Positions 53,702 through 64,000 of a DNA stretch of 64,000 nucleotides are shown one piece after another. Each line of letters starts with the position of its first letter. The first letter of the stretch is position 1. The stretch comes from Tetracentron sinense (lineage: Eukaryota > Streptophyta > Magnoliopsida > Trochodendrales > Trochodendraceae): contig CM026574.1 of the NCBI GenBank assembly GCA_015143295.1, positions 11,782,938-11,846,937 of the forward strand, read 5' to 3'. A program made the translations under genes and the position numbers. The notes under the pieces were generated by a model. That model ran no database searches. It was not told where the DNA came from and saw nothing but the letters and a program-made list of their open reading frames with translations.

Positions 53702-53859
53702 TATGTATACACTATCAAACACCCTATGACAAAATTTCGAGATAAGATTTAAAAAATTCTAAAAATATAGGACGAAATTGTTTAGAAATAAACACAATGT
53801 GTAATTGGAAGGTAAAGATAATTAATGAAAGTGAGCTTACATAGACATAAATCAATTAC

Positions 53860-55030
53860 AATAAAAAAAAATGACATGGTAATTTCCATTTTAGATTCTT
53901 CGGTAGATGTAAGAGTAGGGCATCAATACATGGGATATAAAACCCATATTCTAATCAACATTCAAGACCGACCCAAATTTGATTTTTTATTTTGTGTGTT
54001 TTTTTTCTTGGAGAACTGAATATTCAAATAATCAAGGTTAGGTTCATTAACATTAAGGTTTACTAAATCTTAACCACAGTTAAAATAGGACATGCATTGG
54101 GTAAGTGGTAGCACAGACACATGTCACTAGCGGTCTCCTCTCCAGTTGGTACTAGAGAAGATCCCAAGTCCAGCAGTAGTAAATCCGTTGCCATCTTGCC
54201 CTCCTATTTTGGTATCATGGTTTCCAATGCAGTGCAAGGTATACTTGGTTTTTTTATTTTATTTTTATGTGTCTTTCGTAGATAGAGAGTACAGAAAGTG
54301 GCTACTGAGTACTTATTAGGGAGCCTTCCTAGGTAGAATCTTTTTTAAATGGCTGAAACATATTTGTGATTACTTGGAGGACATATCACCGTAGTCGAAG
54401 TGAAATCATCACTGGATTGCCCCTGAAGATCATAAAGGTAATTCGAATGCGGTACTGGTTGCTTGTGCAGAGAGACATACGACGAAATCATAGTGGGTGG
54501 GACCAAAGGGAGTGTGCAATGGTACTCGTAAGAAAATATTTGTTTCATAGGGAATGATGCGGTTGAGAAATACCGCAATTTAAAGCAAGTCTAGAATTCT
54601 CCATTCCATAATACGTTGCTACCTAATGATGTGTTTGAAGAAAGCAAAGAGTGAAATAGAGGGCTTTTATAGGCCTAAACAAAAGATAATCACAGTGCAT
54701 GCAGTATCTTCTCTCACTCTCATCTATTATGTGCCACTATTTTCTGAGAAATAGAGGGAACGAAGGGAGAGAGGATAAATATTGGAATGGAGTTAATTTT
54801 TCGAGGCGGTGGTTTTTTTTATGCGTTAACACCAGGGCTGATGTTTTAGGTACCGTGTTGTTTATATTGTTAACGTCGGGACTGATGTTTATATTGGGTC
54901 TGTAGTGTTTCTTTCTAATACCCTCTCAGACTTCTCATTCATTCGATGCTCATGGGTCTAATAGAGAACCCATCAACTCAATAGGCATCACCACGTACTC
55001 GAATTGCATTGTTAGGGTTTGAAGGATTTT
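53860..55030. other. No gene recognised
   Basis: Short frames at 54345-54578 (-) and 54366-54557 (+) overlap each other and show no known domain. No repeat structure was identified. Confidence 0.4.
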
Positions 55031-55039
55031 CTCCATAAC

Positions 55040-57060
55040 TAAAAGATTCATCATTTTCTCTCCATTAGCCTTTATCAGATTGACTAGAGCCAATGTCTAA
55101 TTAAAATAATTGGAAACGGCTTCTGATTTCTTTATTTGAAGAAGCTCAAACTGCCTTTGTAAGGTTTGTAACATCACTTTCCTCACCTTCTCAATTCCGT
55201 TGTATGAATTTCCTAGGATGTTCCAAGCATGTTTTGCTGATGTTGCATTGGCTATATTTTCAAAAACATGTCCGTCCAACGATTGAAAAAAAATTACACT
55301 TTGCGATCTTTCTTTTTGTTCTCTCTTCGCGCATCTCTTTGTGCTTGGGTTAGAATTGCCTAATCCGTCCATTGCCCAAGGTATTGACCCTAGAGGGGGG
55401 GGGGGGGGGTTTAGGTTCTATGACAAATTAAAATTTTATTTCTACTTCCTTAAGTTGAATTTCAACTTTTACAAGTTAAAAGGAAATAAAAATTAGGCAA
55501 TCATATACAAACAATGAATTTAAACAATCAAACATAAGAATTTAAAGGAGAAGGGCAAGAGAATGTAAACACAAAGAATTTGTTCACGAGATTCGGCAAT
55601 TCTCGCCTACGTCCCCACCTCAAGCTATACCTGTTAGAGGATTCACCACGATTTATTCTCAATCGCAAGTCTTCTTCCAGGTGAAGACCAAACCGTTATA
55701 CTTGCAAGAGAATGTCCTCTCTTGACTTCCACAATCTTCTTCCGGGTGAAGATCCTCCCTTACAATGAAGCTCCTCACTTCAAGTATAAAAATCCACCGA
55801 TTCTTGATTTCATACATTCTTTATATAGAAGTGTTTTTACAATCATAAAATGCTCTTTAACACGAGTTGAATGATCACTTTAAAGCTCTCTAAAAATCTC
55901 TCAAAGATTAGAGATGAATAGCTCAAGAAATGGGATTTTGAGAGTTCTAGGTTTAAATTTAAAAATCTAAGCTTGTGAGTGATTGATTGAATGATCTTGA
56001 GTGATAAGAGTTCTTATTTTATTCATTAATCATCTCATTTTATATCTCAAGAAGTTTCATAGCCGTCGGAGTAGTATTTAATTCAAAAAGAGCCGCTGAA
56101 AAATAACCGTTACAGAGTGATTATACTCTGTCCCGACCCATCCAGTCATCTGGATGAGTCTATCTAGGTGACTGGATGGTGCTCCGTTTTTTCCTCTTAG
56201 TGTTTAGACCATAAATTTTGATTGGCTTATCGGAATTAAGTGATTTAACTTCCCGTAGACTCAAAATTCAAAGGGGAACAATTTTGTGTCTAATGTAAAA
56301 ATCTTAATTCTGTTTTATTTTTAGTCTAAGTGGGTCTCAACGTTAACTGGTCCATCCAGTCGTCTGGATGGTGCACCGTTTTGTCTCCTTTAGTATTTTG
56401 ACCATAACTTTTTATTGGCTTAATGAAATTAGGTGATTAAACTTCTTGCTTTGACTTTGATAATGATTTTTATTTAAGCTTAGTGACATTTCCATGCAAT
56501 TTGCCTTGAATGGTTTTACTAATGCTCTTGGTATTGATTTCACATAAAATTCATTGAGACATTAGTAACATAATTCATATTCTATTATTGTGTTATCATC
56601 AAAATCACAAGGAGAACTAAGGTGGACACCTATAGGCTAACACCGTCGATTCCTTGTACCATTGATCAACAACTTCCAAATCTCCTGATATTCAAACAGG
56701 AATTGCATCTGGATCCTCTAATGCTCAAAGTTCTTCCCATCGAACTTTGGAAGTTTTGGTTTAAACGTGTCATTTCCTATCGACATGGCTCTAATACCAA
56801 ATGTAGGAATGGAAAATACAGGACAAACAATTCACAAAGCACAAAAGGTATACGAAAAACTAATTTCAAAATAATCAAACAATGTTTTTAGGCTTCTCAC
56901 AACTAATAATAAATCACCACTTAAATAAAGCGCACCCTATGATTGCTATTTAAAGAAAACAAAATAACTAAATAAAAGATATAGTCCTAATAGGAAACAT
57001 GAAGAAAAATATCTATTCTTAATAGGAAAAAATAAGTTCTCAGTTTAGGTATTTCCAACA
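55040..57060 (-). mobile_element. Ty1/copia fossil: 5' LTR, primer site and gag, split by a solo LTR
   Basis: The 5' LTR is 56802-57060 (minus strand TGTTGGAAATACC ... CCATTCCTACA, 259 bases). Directly inside is a primer site TGGTATTAGAGCC (56788-56800) complementary to initiator tRNA-Met. The start of gag follows (about 56650-56786). The second part of gag (KHAWNILGNSYNGIEKVRKV, SEAVSNYFN) is at about 55090-55372. Between the two gag parts lies an unrelated solo LTR (55383-56618). The rest of the element is missing. It is old and broken, with a few disruptions in gag besides the nested insertion. Confidence 0.8.
55383..56618 (+). mobile_element. Solo LTR (copia-type), 1.24 kb, with 5-bp TSD
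   Basis: Bounded by AAGGT on both sides (55378-55382 and 56619-56623). Starts ATTGACCCTAGAGGGG (with a long G run) and ends GTTATCATCAAAATCACAAG, GAGAACT. These are phrases typical of SIRE/Tork-type copia LTRs. Inside, GTCATCTGGATG/GTCGTCTGGATG blocks repeat (56130-56180 and 56350-56370). It has no coding domain. It sits inside a copia gag region. Confidence 0.75.
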
Positions 57061-57284
57061 AAGCTAACTACATTTGGAGGAACATGATTAAAGACTTTAC
57101 CAAGACTTGAGTTGATGATTAATTGATTTGAGGGGCCCATTTAGGGAATATTCCCCTATGCATTCCTTGTTCCTTGCCTAAGAAATCCAATAACTACAAA
57201 AAAAGACAAAAAAAAAAAAGACTTAGGTTGAGGGTCAGTAGGTTAGTACGAGGCTACTTACCGAAACGAGAGGATATCTCAATC

Positions 57285-57762
57285 AGGTTTACCAAGTTCG
57301 CTACATGCTATAGTGAACCGTGAATCAAGAGAACCCGAACTGGTTCGTGGTTCGGTTTGGATTGGTTTGTGAAATTGAATGAATCACATAGTGGTTTCAA
57401 AACAATCTTAGTTTGTTAAATTTTTTATTCTAATTCACTGATATTTTTCTTTAGATTCGGAAAATTTATACTTTGAGTTCACAAATTAAAAAGACATTTA
57501 AAAAAAATATTCAAATAAGTATTTGTAATATATTGTTTGCATGCTTAAAAGATATGCATTTTATAATATAATACAAAATACATATTTTTTTTAAATGCTT
57601 CAGTAACGAACCAAGCTAGCGAACCAAACTAAAGAACCTAAGCAAACCGAAAAATAAATTATCTCATCTTACCCCTAGCGAACCGGGTTCACCCTAGAGT
57701 GGTGAACTACAAACAGCGAACCCGAATTTGAACCAAGTGAACCGATGAACCAAATAACATTG
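57285..57762 (-). repeat. Dispersed repeat, second copy of the 21125-21625 family
   Basis: Reverse complement shares AACCCGGTTCGCTAGGGGTA, TTCAAATTCGGGTTCGC and TTCTTTAGTTTGGTTCGC with 21125-21625. AT-rich centre. No coding region; element family unknown. Confidence 0.65.
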
Positions 57763-58302
57763 ATCTCAATAATTGAGCGCACACAGGAGCTGGAACCCAA
57801 AACCAACGTGTGGTCAAAGACACATAACCAATAGGACAAGCCTTGCTTCCCAGCCACTGGCTGATTTAGTCAACCATAAATATAGACTAAATTAAATATA
57901 AAGAATAAAATATTAAGAGTTTTCCCATGAGGTTTATTTGGGGGCAATACTTGGGGGTGAAAAAGGAGGGTTGCATTGATTTGGCAATCAGAGTAATAGA
58001 AATGGTTCTTCCTAATATCCACTTGCCAATTTTTTAGTTTTATGTTTTGGTTAACTCAACTACACCACAAGGCGATAGCTGAAGGCAAGACAAAGGAAAC
58101 ACACACCCTATGCACTCACACACACACCACACACACAACCACACTTGCCAATTTATTCAACCCTAAAGAAAGGCTAAACTAAATATAAAGAATAAAATAC
58201 ACAAGAAGAGTTTCATTAATTGATTTAAGGGTGCCAAGGCAGCCCTAGTGAAAAAGCAAGGTTAAATTAGGTTCGCAACTGGAAGTAAGACCCCACTAAA
58301 TT
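57763..58302. other. No gene; short CA-rich tract
   Basis: An ACACACACC-type tract lies at about 58098-58143. Otherwise nothing recognised. Confidence 0.45.
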
Positions 58303-61300
58303 AACAATGAAAAGACTTGGTAAGGAAGATATTCACTGGGTTGAGTTCTTCTATTGATTCATATTAACTACATAGACTTGTTACAATTGTATAAAGAAAG
58401 AAAACAAGAGTAGAAAGTTACAGGTTTTATAGATTGCACACAAGGGATTTATTCCTAAAGGAGATAGCAAGGTGCAGAAGAGGAAAGAGATGAGAACGGC
58501 AAGATGTATATCACGTAATCTTTCCATTCTTGGTAGAAGTGTCTAATACTCCCCCACAAGCTGATGTCGGCAAAGCAGACATTAGATTGGACCGTAATGT
58601 GTTGTAGCGAGCATTAGATAAGGCCTTGGTGAAGATATCGGCATGCTGATGAAGTGTGGAGACAAAGCCAATGCAGAGATCACCGCAAGCAACAAGATCT
58701 CGAACAAAGTGATAGTCGATCTCAATGTGTTTTGTGCGAGCATGAAAGACGGGATTGGCAGCCTTGTAGGTAGCACTCACATTGTCACAAAGAAGGTGAG
58801 TGGGGGATGGGAGAGAGATAACAATGTCACGGAGAATCAAGCGAATTCAAATTGTGTCGGTAGTAGCCACAGCGAGCGCACGGTATTCAGTTTTAGCACT
58901 AGAGTGGGAAACAGTGGGCTGCTTCTTGCTCCCCAAGAAACAAGGTTGGTCCCTAAGTACACACAATATCCACTTGTAGATTTGGGATCATCATGGTTGC
59001 CGGCCCAGTCTGCATCAGAGTAAGCAGTCAACCCAAACTGAGAGATGGGTCGAAAAGAAAGGCCATACGACAAGGTGGACTTGCGATAACGAAGGATTCA
59101 TTTGGCCGCAACAAGGTGTTGAGAGGTTGGTTGATGCATGAACTGACAGGCTTGGTTAACTGCATAGGTGAGGTCAGGCCGAGTCATGGTGAGGTCCTGA
59201 AGGGCCCCAACAAGACTTCTGTATATAGAGGGATCAGGGAGAGGGTCACCAACCAAGGATGATAGTTGGGCATGGGAAGAGAAGGGGGTGGAGCAAGGTT
59301 TGGCATCAGGCAAGTTGAACTTGCTAAGTAGGTTAAGGGCATACTTGGATTGAGTGAGAGAGAGACACTCGGCGGTGCGATGAACTTCCATTCCTAGGAA
59401 GTGATGGAGGGCACCAAGATCTTTCATATCAAACGAAGCTGATAAAAGAGAGATGAAGGATTGAACAAGAGAGGGAGATGAACCGGTTAAGATGATATCG
59501 TCGATATAAAGGAGAAGAACAAGGGAGCCCTGCTGGCCATAACGGGTGAACATAGAGGAGTCAGCATGGCTACAAGTGAAGCCGTGTTGTAAAAGAAAGC
59601 TACTGAATTTATGAAACCATGCGCGAGGAGCCTGTTTGAGACCGTAGAAGGATTTATGGAGCTTACAAACATGATGTGGATGTTCAGGATCAACAAATCC
59701 AGGCGGTTGAGACATGTAGACCTCCTCGTCGAGATGGCCATGGAGAAAAGCATTTTGGACATCAAGTTGGCAAATAGCCCAATGCTTGGGCACGACAACA
59801 GATAGAACAATGTGAATTGTAGTGGGCTTGACCACCGGGCTGAAGGTTTCATCATAGTCTAGTCTATGCCGCTGATTAAAGCCTTTTGCCACAAGGCAGG
59901 CCTTGTAACGTTCAATGGAGCCATCCGCATTATTTTTTTTGTGAAAAACCACCTGCAGCTGACAACATTAAGATAGGGTGGAGGACGTACTAGGGACCAA
60001 GTACCATTCTTGAGGAGTGCATTGAATTCCTCCACCATTGCTTCACGCCAAACAAGGAGTTTGGAAGCCTGAGTATAACAAGAGGGCTTAGAGGGACCAT
60101 CGGTTAACTGAGATAGAAGTGACAAGGGAAGAGGGTGTTTGGTGGAGAGGAAAGAGCGAGGGGTGAGCTTACCACTTTTGGGGCAAGTGATCATAGGATG
60201 GAGGGAGGTGGCAGGTGAGTCAGGGAGTGGTAAAGGAGGGAGATCCACCACAAGGTCAAGAGCTGGGGCGTGAAGGTGGAATGAGGAGTTGTCAGAGGTG
60301 GAGACCGAAGTGGAGGGAGACTACCCGGGGAGAGAGAGGGGGAAGGAAGGGCGGACTCGGGTTGGACAGGATCAAGGACAGTAGGCGGTGATGGTAGTGT
60401 AGGGGCTGGGGGTGGAGAGGGAAGGGGAATAGGCAGAGCCATAGTTGAGGATGAGATGCTAGGCCGTATGGATGGAAGGTTATGTGAGAAGGGGTAATGC
60501 ACCAAACCAGGTAAGTATACCATGGTTGGAGGGGAAGGAGGTGAAGGGGATTGGACCAACTGATATGGGAAGCAAGTTTCATTAAAAAGAACATGGCGGG
60601 AGATGTAAATGCGATGAGTGAGAGGGTCAAGGCAACGGTAGCCTTTATGAAGGGAGCTATAGCCAAGGAATATGCAACAAATACTCTTGGGGCTGAGCTT
60701 ATCTTGGCGATAGGGACCAAAGAAAGGAAAGCATTCGCAACCAAAAGTCCAGAGATGTGAGTAGGTAGGTGGTTTGCCAAAGAGTATTTCATAGGGAGAG
60801 AGGTGGTGATGAACGGAGGAGGGAAGGCGGTTAATGAGATAGAAGGCCGTAGCAAATGCCTCAACCCAAAAGGGTGTGGCCAAGGTGCTCTGTGTTAGTT
60901 GGGTGTTGCCGGTGTCTACAAAGTGACGATGCTTGCGCTTGGCCACACCATTTTGTTGAGGTGTGTGAGGGCACGATCGACGAGGGAGAATGCCATTCGA
61001 GGTGAGGAGTTGTTAGAAATTTTTGCTAGTGAATTCATCACCCTTGTCTGATTGGAAATATTTAATTCGTTTGTCAAAAATATTGGTTACATGCGATGAA
61101 AGATATCAAAAAGAGATGCACATTTAGACTTTTGGCACATGAGGTAAATCCAAGTAAAGCGACTATAGTCATCAATAAAGATGACGTAGTAGCGAAAACC
61201 GGATAGAGAGGGCACCGGGGCGGGGCCCTAAACATCACTATGAATAAGAAAAAAAGGTTCCAAACTATCATGAATAACAAAAGTAAAAGGGAGACTAGTA

Positions 61301-62785
61301 CTTTTGCAAAGTTTGCAATCACGACAAAAATAATCAATTTTATTCAATGAAGGTTCGAAACAGTTTTTCCGAACAAGTAAGCGAAGAACATTAGATGAGG
61401 GGTGGCCAAGCCGGCGATGCCACAATTCAACAGAGGAGGAGGAGGTAGCAAGCGCATGAACTTTGTTGGGAAGAGAAGCTGGAATGGGATAGAGATTGTG
61501 TCTAATCCCCCCTTTGAGAAGAGTTGTCCCATTGTGAAGGTCCTTGACACAAAAACCCCAAGGAAAAAAAGGTAAATGAACAGTTATTATCCTTGGTAAA
61601 AGAAGCAACAGAGAGTAGATTCTTAGTGAGAGAAGGAACATGGAGAACTGATTTTAATTGAAGTTGAGAAGGAGTAGAGAGAAGAGATTTACCAACGTGG
61701 GTTATGGGAGCACCATTACCATTGCCAAAAATAACCGAGTCAGTGCCCATGTAATCAGACACACTGTGAAGGAGAGAGGAGTCAGGTGTTATGTGACTTG
61801 TTGCGCCGGTGTCGGGGTATCAATCAGAATCATAGGATTGTGGTAGGGACATGGCAACAAAGGACTTGTGAAGATGGTCCTCCTGATAGGTGTGAATAAA
61901 GCAGTGGCGACAAGTCATTGCGGAGTGACCATTGTGAAAGCAGATCTGACAAGTGGCAATGGGTTGGTTGGAATGTGGGATAGCAGGAGAGGAAGGGCCA
62001 GCACCGAGAATGCTAGGGACAGGGGGCGGTAAGCAAGGGCAGTATCATAGCGTGGCCCGTAGGTGCGGTTGTGGGGGGAGCCACGACCACGGTTGTTCCA
62101 AGAACGACCACGACCACAACCCGGGAAGCACGAGAGGGCTGGGAGCGTTGGCTAAGGAGGGCTGTTGCATAAGAAGAAGAGCCAGAGGTAAACTGGAGAA
62201 GGCGCTCTTCATGTGTGAGGAGACAAGCATGGAGTTCTAAAAAAGAGATGGGTTCCACACGATTCGTGATGGCCATGATGAAGGATTCGTAATCCGAGGG
62301 TAAGCCACCTAAGGCACTCATCACCAAATCTCGATCAGAAACACGATCTTGGACGGAAACCAAGGAAACGGCAATGGTCTTCATCTTATTGAGGAAGTTA
62401 GTCATGGAGAGAGAGCCCTTTTCGAAGAGTTTGAATCTGGAGACGAGATGCATAATCTTCGCTTGAGAGTACTGCTAGAAGGTGGTGGCCAGAATGTCCT
62501 AGATGGCACGGGAGGTCTCGAGACCCATGATTTGAGCTAGAACACCCTCCGTGAGGGTGGCATTCAAGTAGCTCATGACGTATTTGTCATGGCGATCCCA
62601 AGTAGAGAAGGTGGGATTAACAGAGCCGTCGGGAAGGTGTGGAGATGGTGGTAAGATTGATCCATCCACAAACTGAAATAAGTTTTGGGAGATGAGAATG
62701 GGATAAACTTGGCTCTTCCAGAGGAGGTAGTTCAGGCAATCAAGTTTGATAGAGATGAATTGAGTGATATTGCCGATATTATGAG

Positions 62786-63625
62786 TAGGGGTGGCAATTG
62801 GGCTGGGCTGGCCCGAAGCCCAATTGTTCGGCCCGAAATTTGGGTGGGCTGAGTCTTCCTTATTTTGGGCTGAGCTAGGTTTGGACAAGAGTATAGGCCC
62901 GAAGTAAATATTAGGCCGAGCTTGGGCTGCCCTTAGATCAGCCCGAATTCAACCCGACCCGAACTAAAGATATTTTATGCTTTTATAAATAGTATATATA
63001 GATAGAGAAGGCTCACGATCTAATCTCATTCTCATTGAATTGGAATTGATGTGTTTCACATGGAGAAACTATTTTCGTGTTTGCTATCTAAGAATGCTAC
63101 TAGTAGTATTTATAATATATACACATACATACATACATACATACATAAATATATATATATATATATATATATATTCTTAACCTTGTTTATCAAGGGTTTG
63201 AATCTAGTTCTTTTGTTATTGGAGAAACACTTCCTAAAATTGATTACTAATTAAAAGAATTAGGTACCAAGAACAGTGATTGCCTAATTTTACTAAACTC
63301 TAAATTTGTTTACTATTTAAGTTCTTGTTAATTTCATGAAGGTGTTTAAGGGAAAGTTAACAAGTAACTACAGGAGAACTCAACCCGAATTCGGCCCAAA
63401 CTCAGCCACAAGCTACTTAATTCGGGCCAGCCCGAACTGAACCTGAAGCCCACACTCTACTTACTTTGGGCCAGCCCGAACTCAGCCCAAAGCCTGATAT
63501 TATTTGTGAGCTAAGCTTGGGCTGGGGTGCTCGGGCTGAGATTGGGCTGGGCTGAGCTTGGGCTAAGGTTTTGAACTTTTAGTTGAGCTTGGGCTAACCC
63601 CAGCCCGACCTGATTGCCACCCCTA
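62786..63625. mobile_element. hAT-type MITE (840 bp) inside the copia gag, exact 8-bp TSD
   Basis: Starts TAGGGGTGGCAATTGGGCTG and ends CTGATTGCCACCCCTA. ATTATGAG flanks both sides (62778-62785 and 63626-63633). Both ends are rich in GGGCTGGGC/GCCCGAA words. The centre is AT-rich with an ACAT microsatellite and a (TA)n run (63119-63173). No coding region. It is younger than the copia copy it sits in. Confidence 0.92.
63119..63173. repeat. ACAT / TA microsatellite
   Basis: ACATACATACATACATACAT followed by about ten TA units, in the centre of the hAT MITE. Confidence 0.9.
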
Positions 63626-64000
63626 ATTATGAGGTGAGGCAGGGAGAGGTGGAGGGAGCACAACATCAGCGGTGCTGCTGGAAGATTTCTCAGAGGTATG
63701 GATGGTTTCTGTTGGAGAGGAAGCCATTGAAAAACAAGAGGGAGGGGATGGACGGTTTAGAGCTCTAATACCATAAACAATGAAAAGACTTGGTAAGGAA
63801 GATACTCACTATGTTGAGTTCTTCTGTTGATTCGTATTAACTATATAGACTTGTTACAATTGTATAAAGAAAGAAAAAAAGAGTAGAAAGTTACAGCTTT
63901 TACACATTGCACACAAGGGATTTATTCCTAAAGGAGATAGCAAGGTGCAAAAGAGGAAAGAGCTGAGAATGGCAAGATGTATATCACGTAATCTTGCCAT

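Larger units (their letters stand above)
38076..53848 (+). repeat. Large tandem duplication, copy 2 (decayed)
   Basis: Collinear, same-orientation copy of 17970-35119. It keeps the LINE piece upstream of SCL1, two scraps of the SCL1 coding region, the gypsy LTR and PEN-2 intron/upstream sequence, but not PEN-2 exon 1. Exon 2 and the region equivalent to 20.4-27.2 kb are replaced by other elements (38990-47765). Two Helitrons and a 385-base insertion are private to this copy. Confidence 0.8.
58303..64000 (-). mobile_element. Ty1/copia retrotransposon, nearly complete, runs off window
   Basis: The 3' LTR is about 58303-58549. The 5' LTR starts at about 63776 and continues past the window end. 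The two LTRs differ at roughly 14 of 225 comparable bases by eye, i.e. about 6%, suggesting an age of a few million years. A purine tract (GTGGGGGAG, minus) adjoins the 3' LTR. A primer site TGGTATTAGAGC (63762-63773) for initiator tRNA-Met adjoins the 5' LTR. Parts on the minus strand: gag about 61950-62890 plus its start near 63630-63730; pre-integrase zinc region and integrase about 60190-61760; reverse transcriptase about 59098-59990; RNase H about 58511-59070. The order gag-integrase-RT-RNase H is copia. Short LTRs fit an Ale/Retrofit-like group (inference). It is broken, with around half a dozen disruptions and one nested MITE. Confidence 0.92.

Noticed and set aside
58643-62540. Plus-strand frames of up to 126 codons across 58.6-62.5 kb
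   Set aside because: They are antisense to the copia polyprotein and only mirror its open frames.

Overview
This window is nuclear DNA of a flowering plant, most likely a eudicot. The evidence is a GRAS-family gene (SCL1-like), a plant-type PEN-2 gene with an intron, PGG-domain and polygalacturonase exons, plastid-like tRNA sequence, and dense layers of plant transposons (Ty1/copia, Ty3/gypsy, L1 LINEs, tRNA-derived SINEs, hAT, Mutator-like, Helitron). I could not name the species. Only two host genes look intact: SCL1 (18991-20790, +) and PEN-2 (exon 1 at 33970-34204, exon 2 at 22578-22738, -). They converge tail to tail with 1.8 kb between them.

Layout. 1-5816: two large gypsy-type LTRs in opposite orientation. 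2435-9332: three head-to-tail copies of the promoter plus first exon of a polygalacturonase-like gene, with no later exons. The two LTRs landed in the first copy. 9.8-10.5 kb: small inverted-repeat DNA elements. 11.4-18.8 kb: probable 5' leader exons of SCL1 and an intron that has collected two SINEs, a probable organelle-derived segment with a broken trnS-GCU, a copia scrap and two L1 LINE pieces. 18.8-20.8 kb: SCL1. 22.6-34.2 kb: PEN-2, whose single 11.2-kb intron is filled with nested transposons. 35.1-36.8 kb: a LINE 3' part followed by an orphan PGG-domain exon. 38.1-53.9 kb: a decayed, collinear second copy of the 18.0-35.1 kb SCL1/PEN-2 block. It keeps only scraps of SCL1 and none of the PEN-2 exons I can see, and it was invaded by a copia, a TIR element carrying a PPR-gene scrap, a gypsy LTR, a Mutator-like transposon and two Helitrons. 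55.1-57.1 kb: a copia fragment split by a solo LTR. 58.3 kb to the end: a nearly complete copia element, minus strand, carrying a hAT MITE.

The most informative feature is the ~17-kb tandem duplication. Each copy serves as the empty site for insertions in the other, so the ends and target-site duplications of several elements can be read directly. I found no CRISPR array, operon or obviously new enzyme system. What is unusual is the architecture: an intact PEN-2 split by a transposon-filled intron, a tandem array of orphan first exons, a Helitron with two 3' ends, and LTRs carrying series of stem-loops of one design. All alignments were made by eye, so boundaries are good to a few bases where target duplications are visible and to tens of bases elsewhere.
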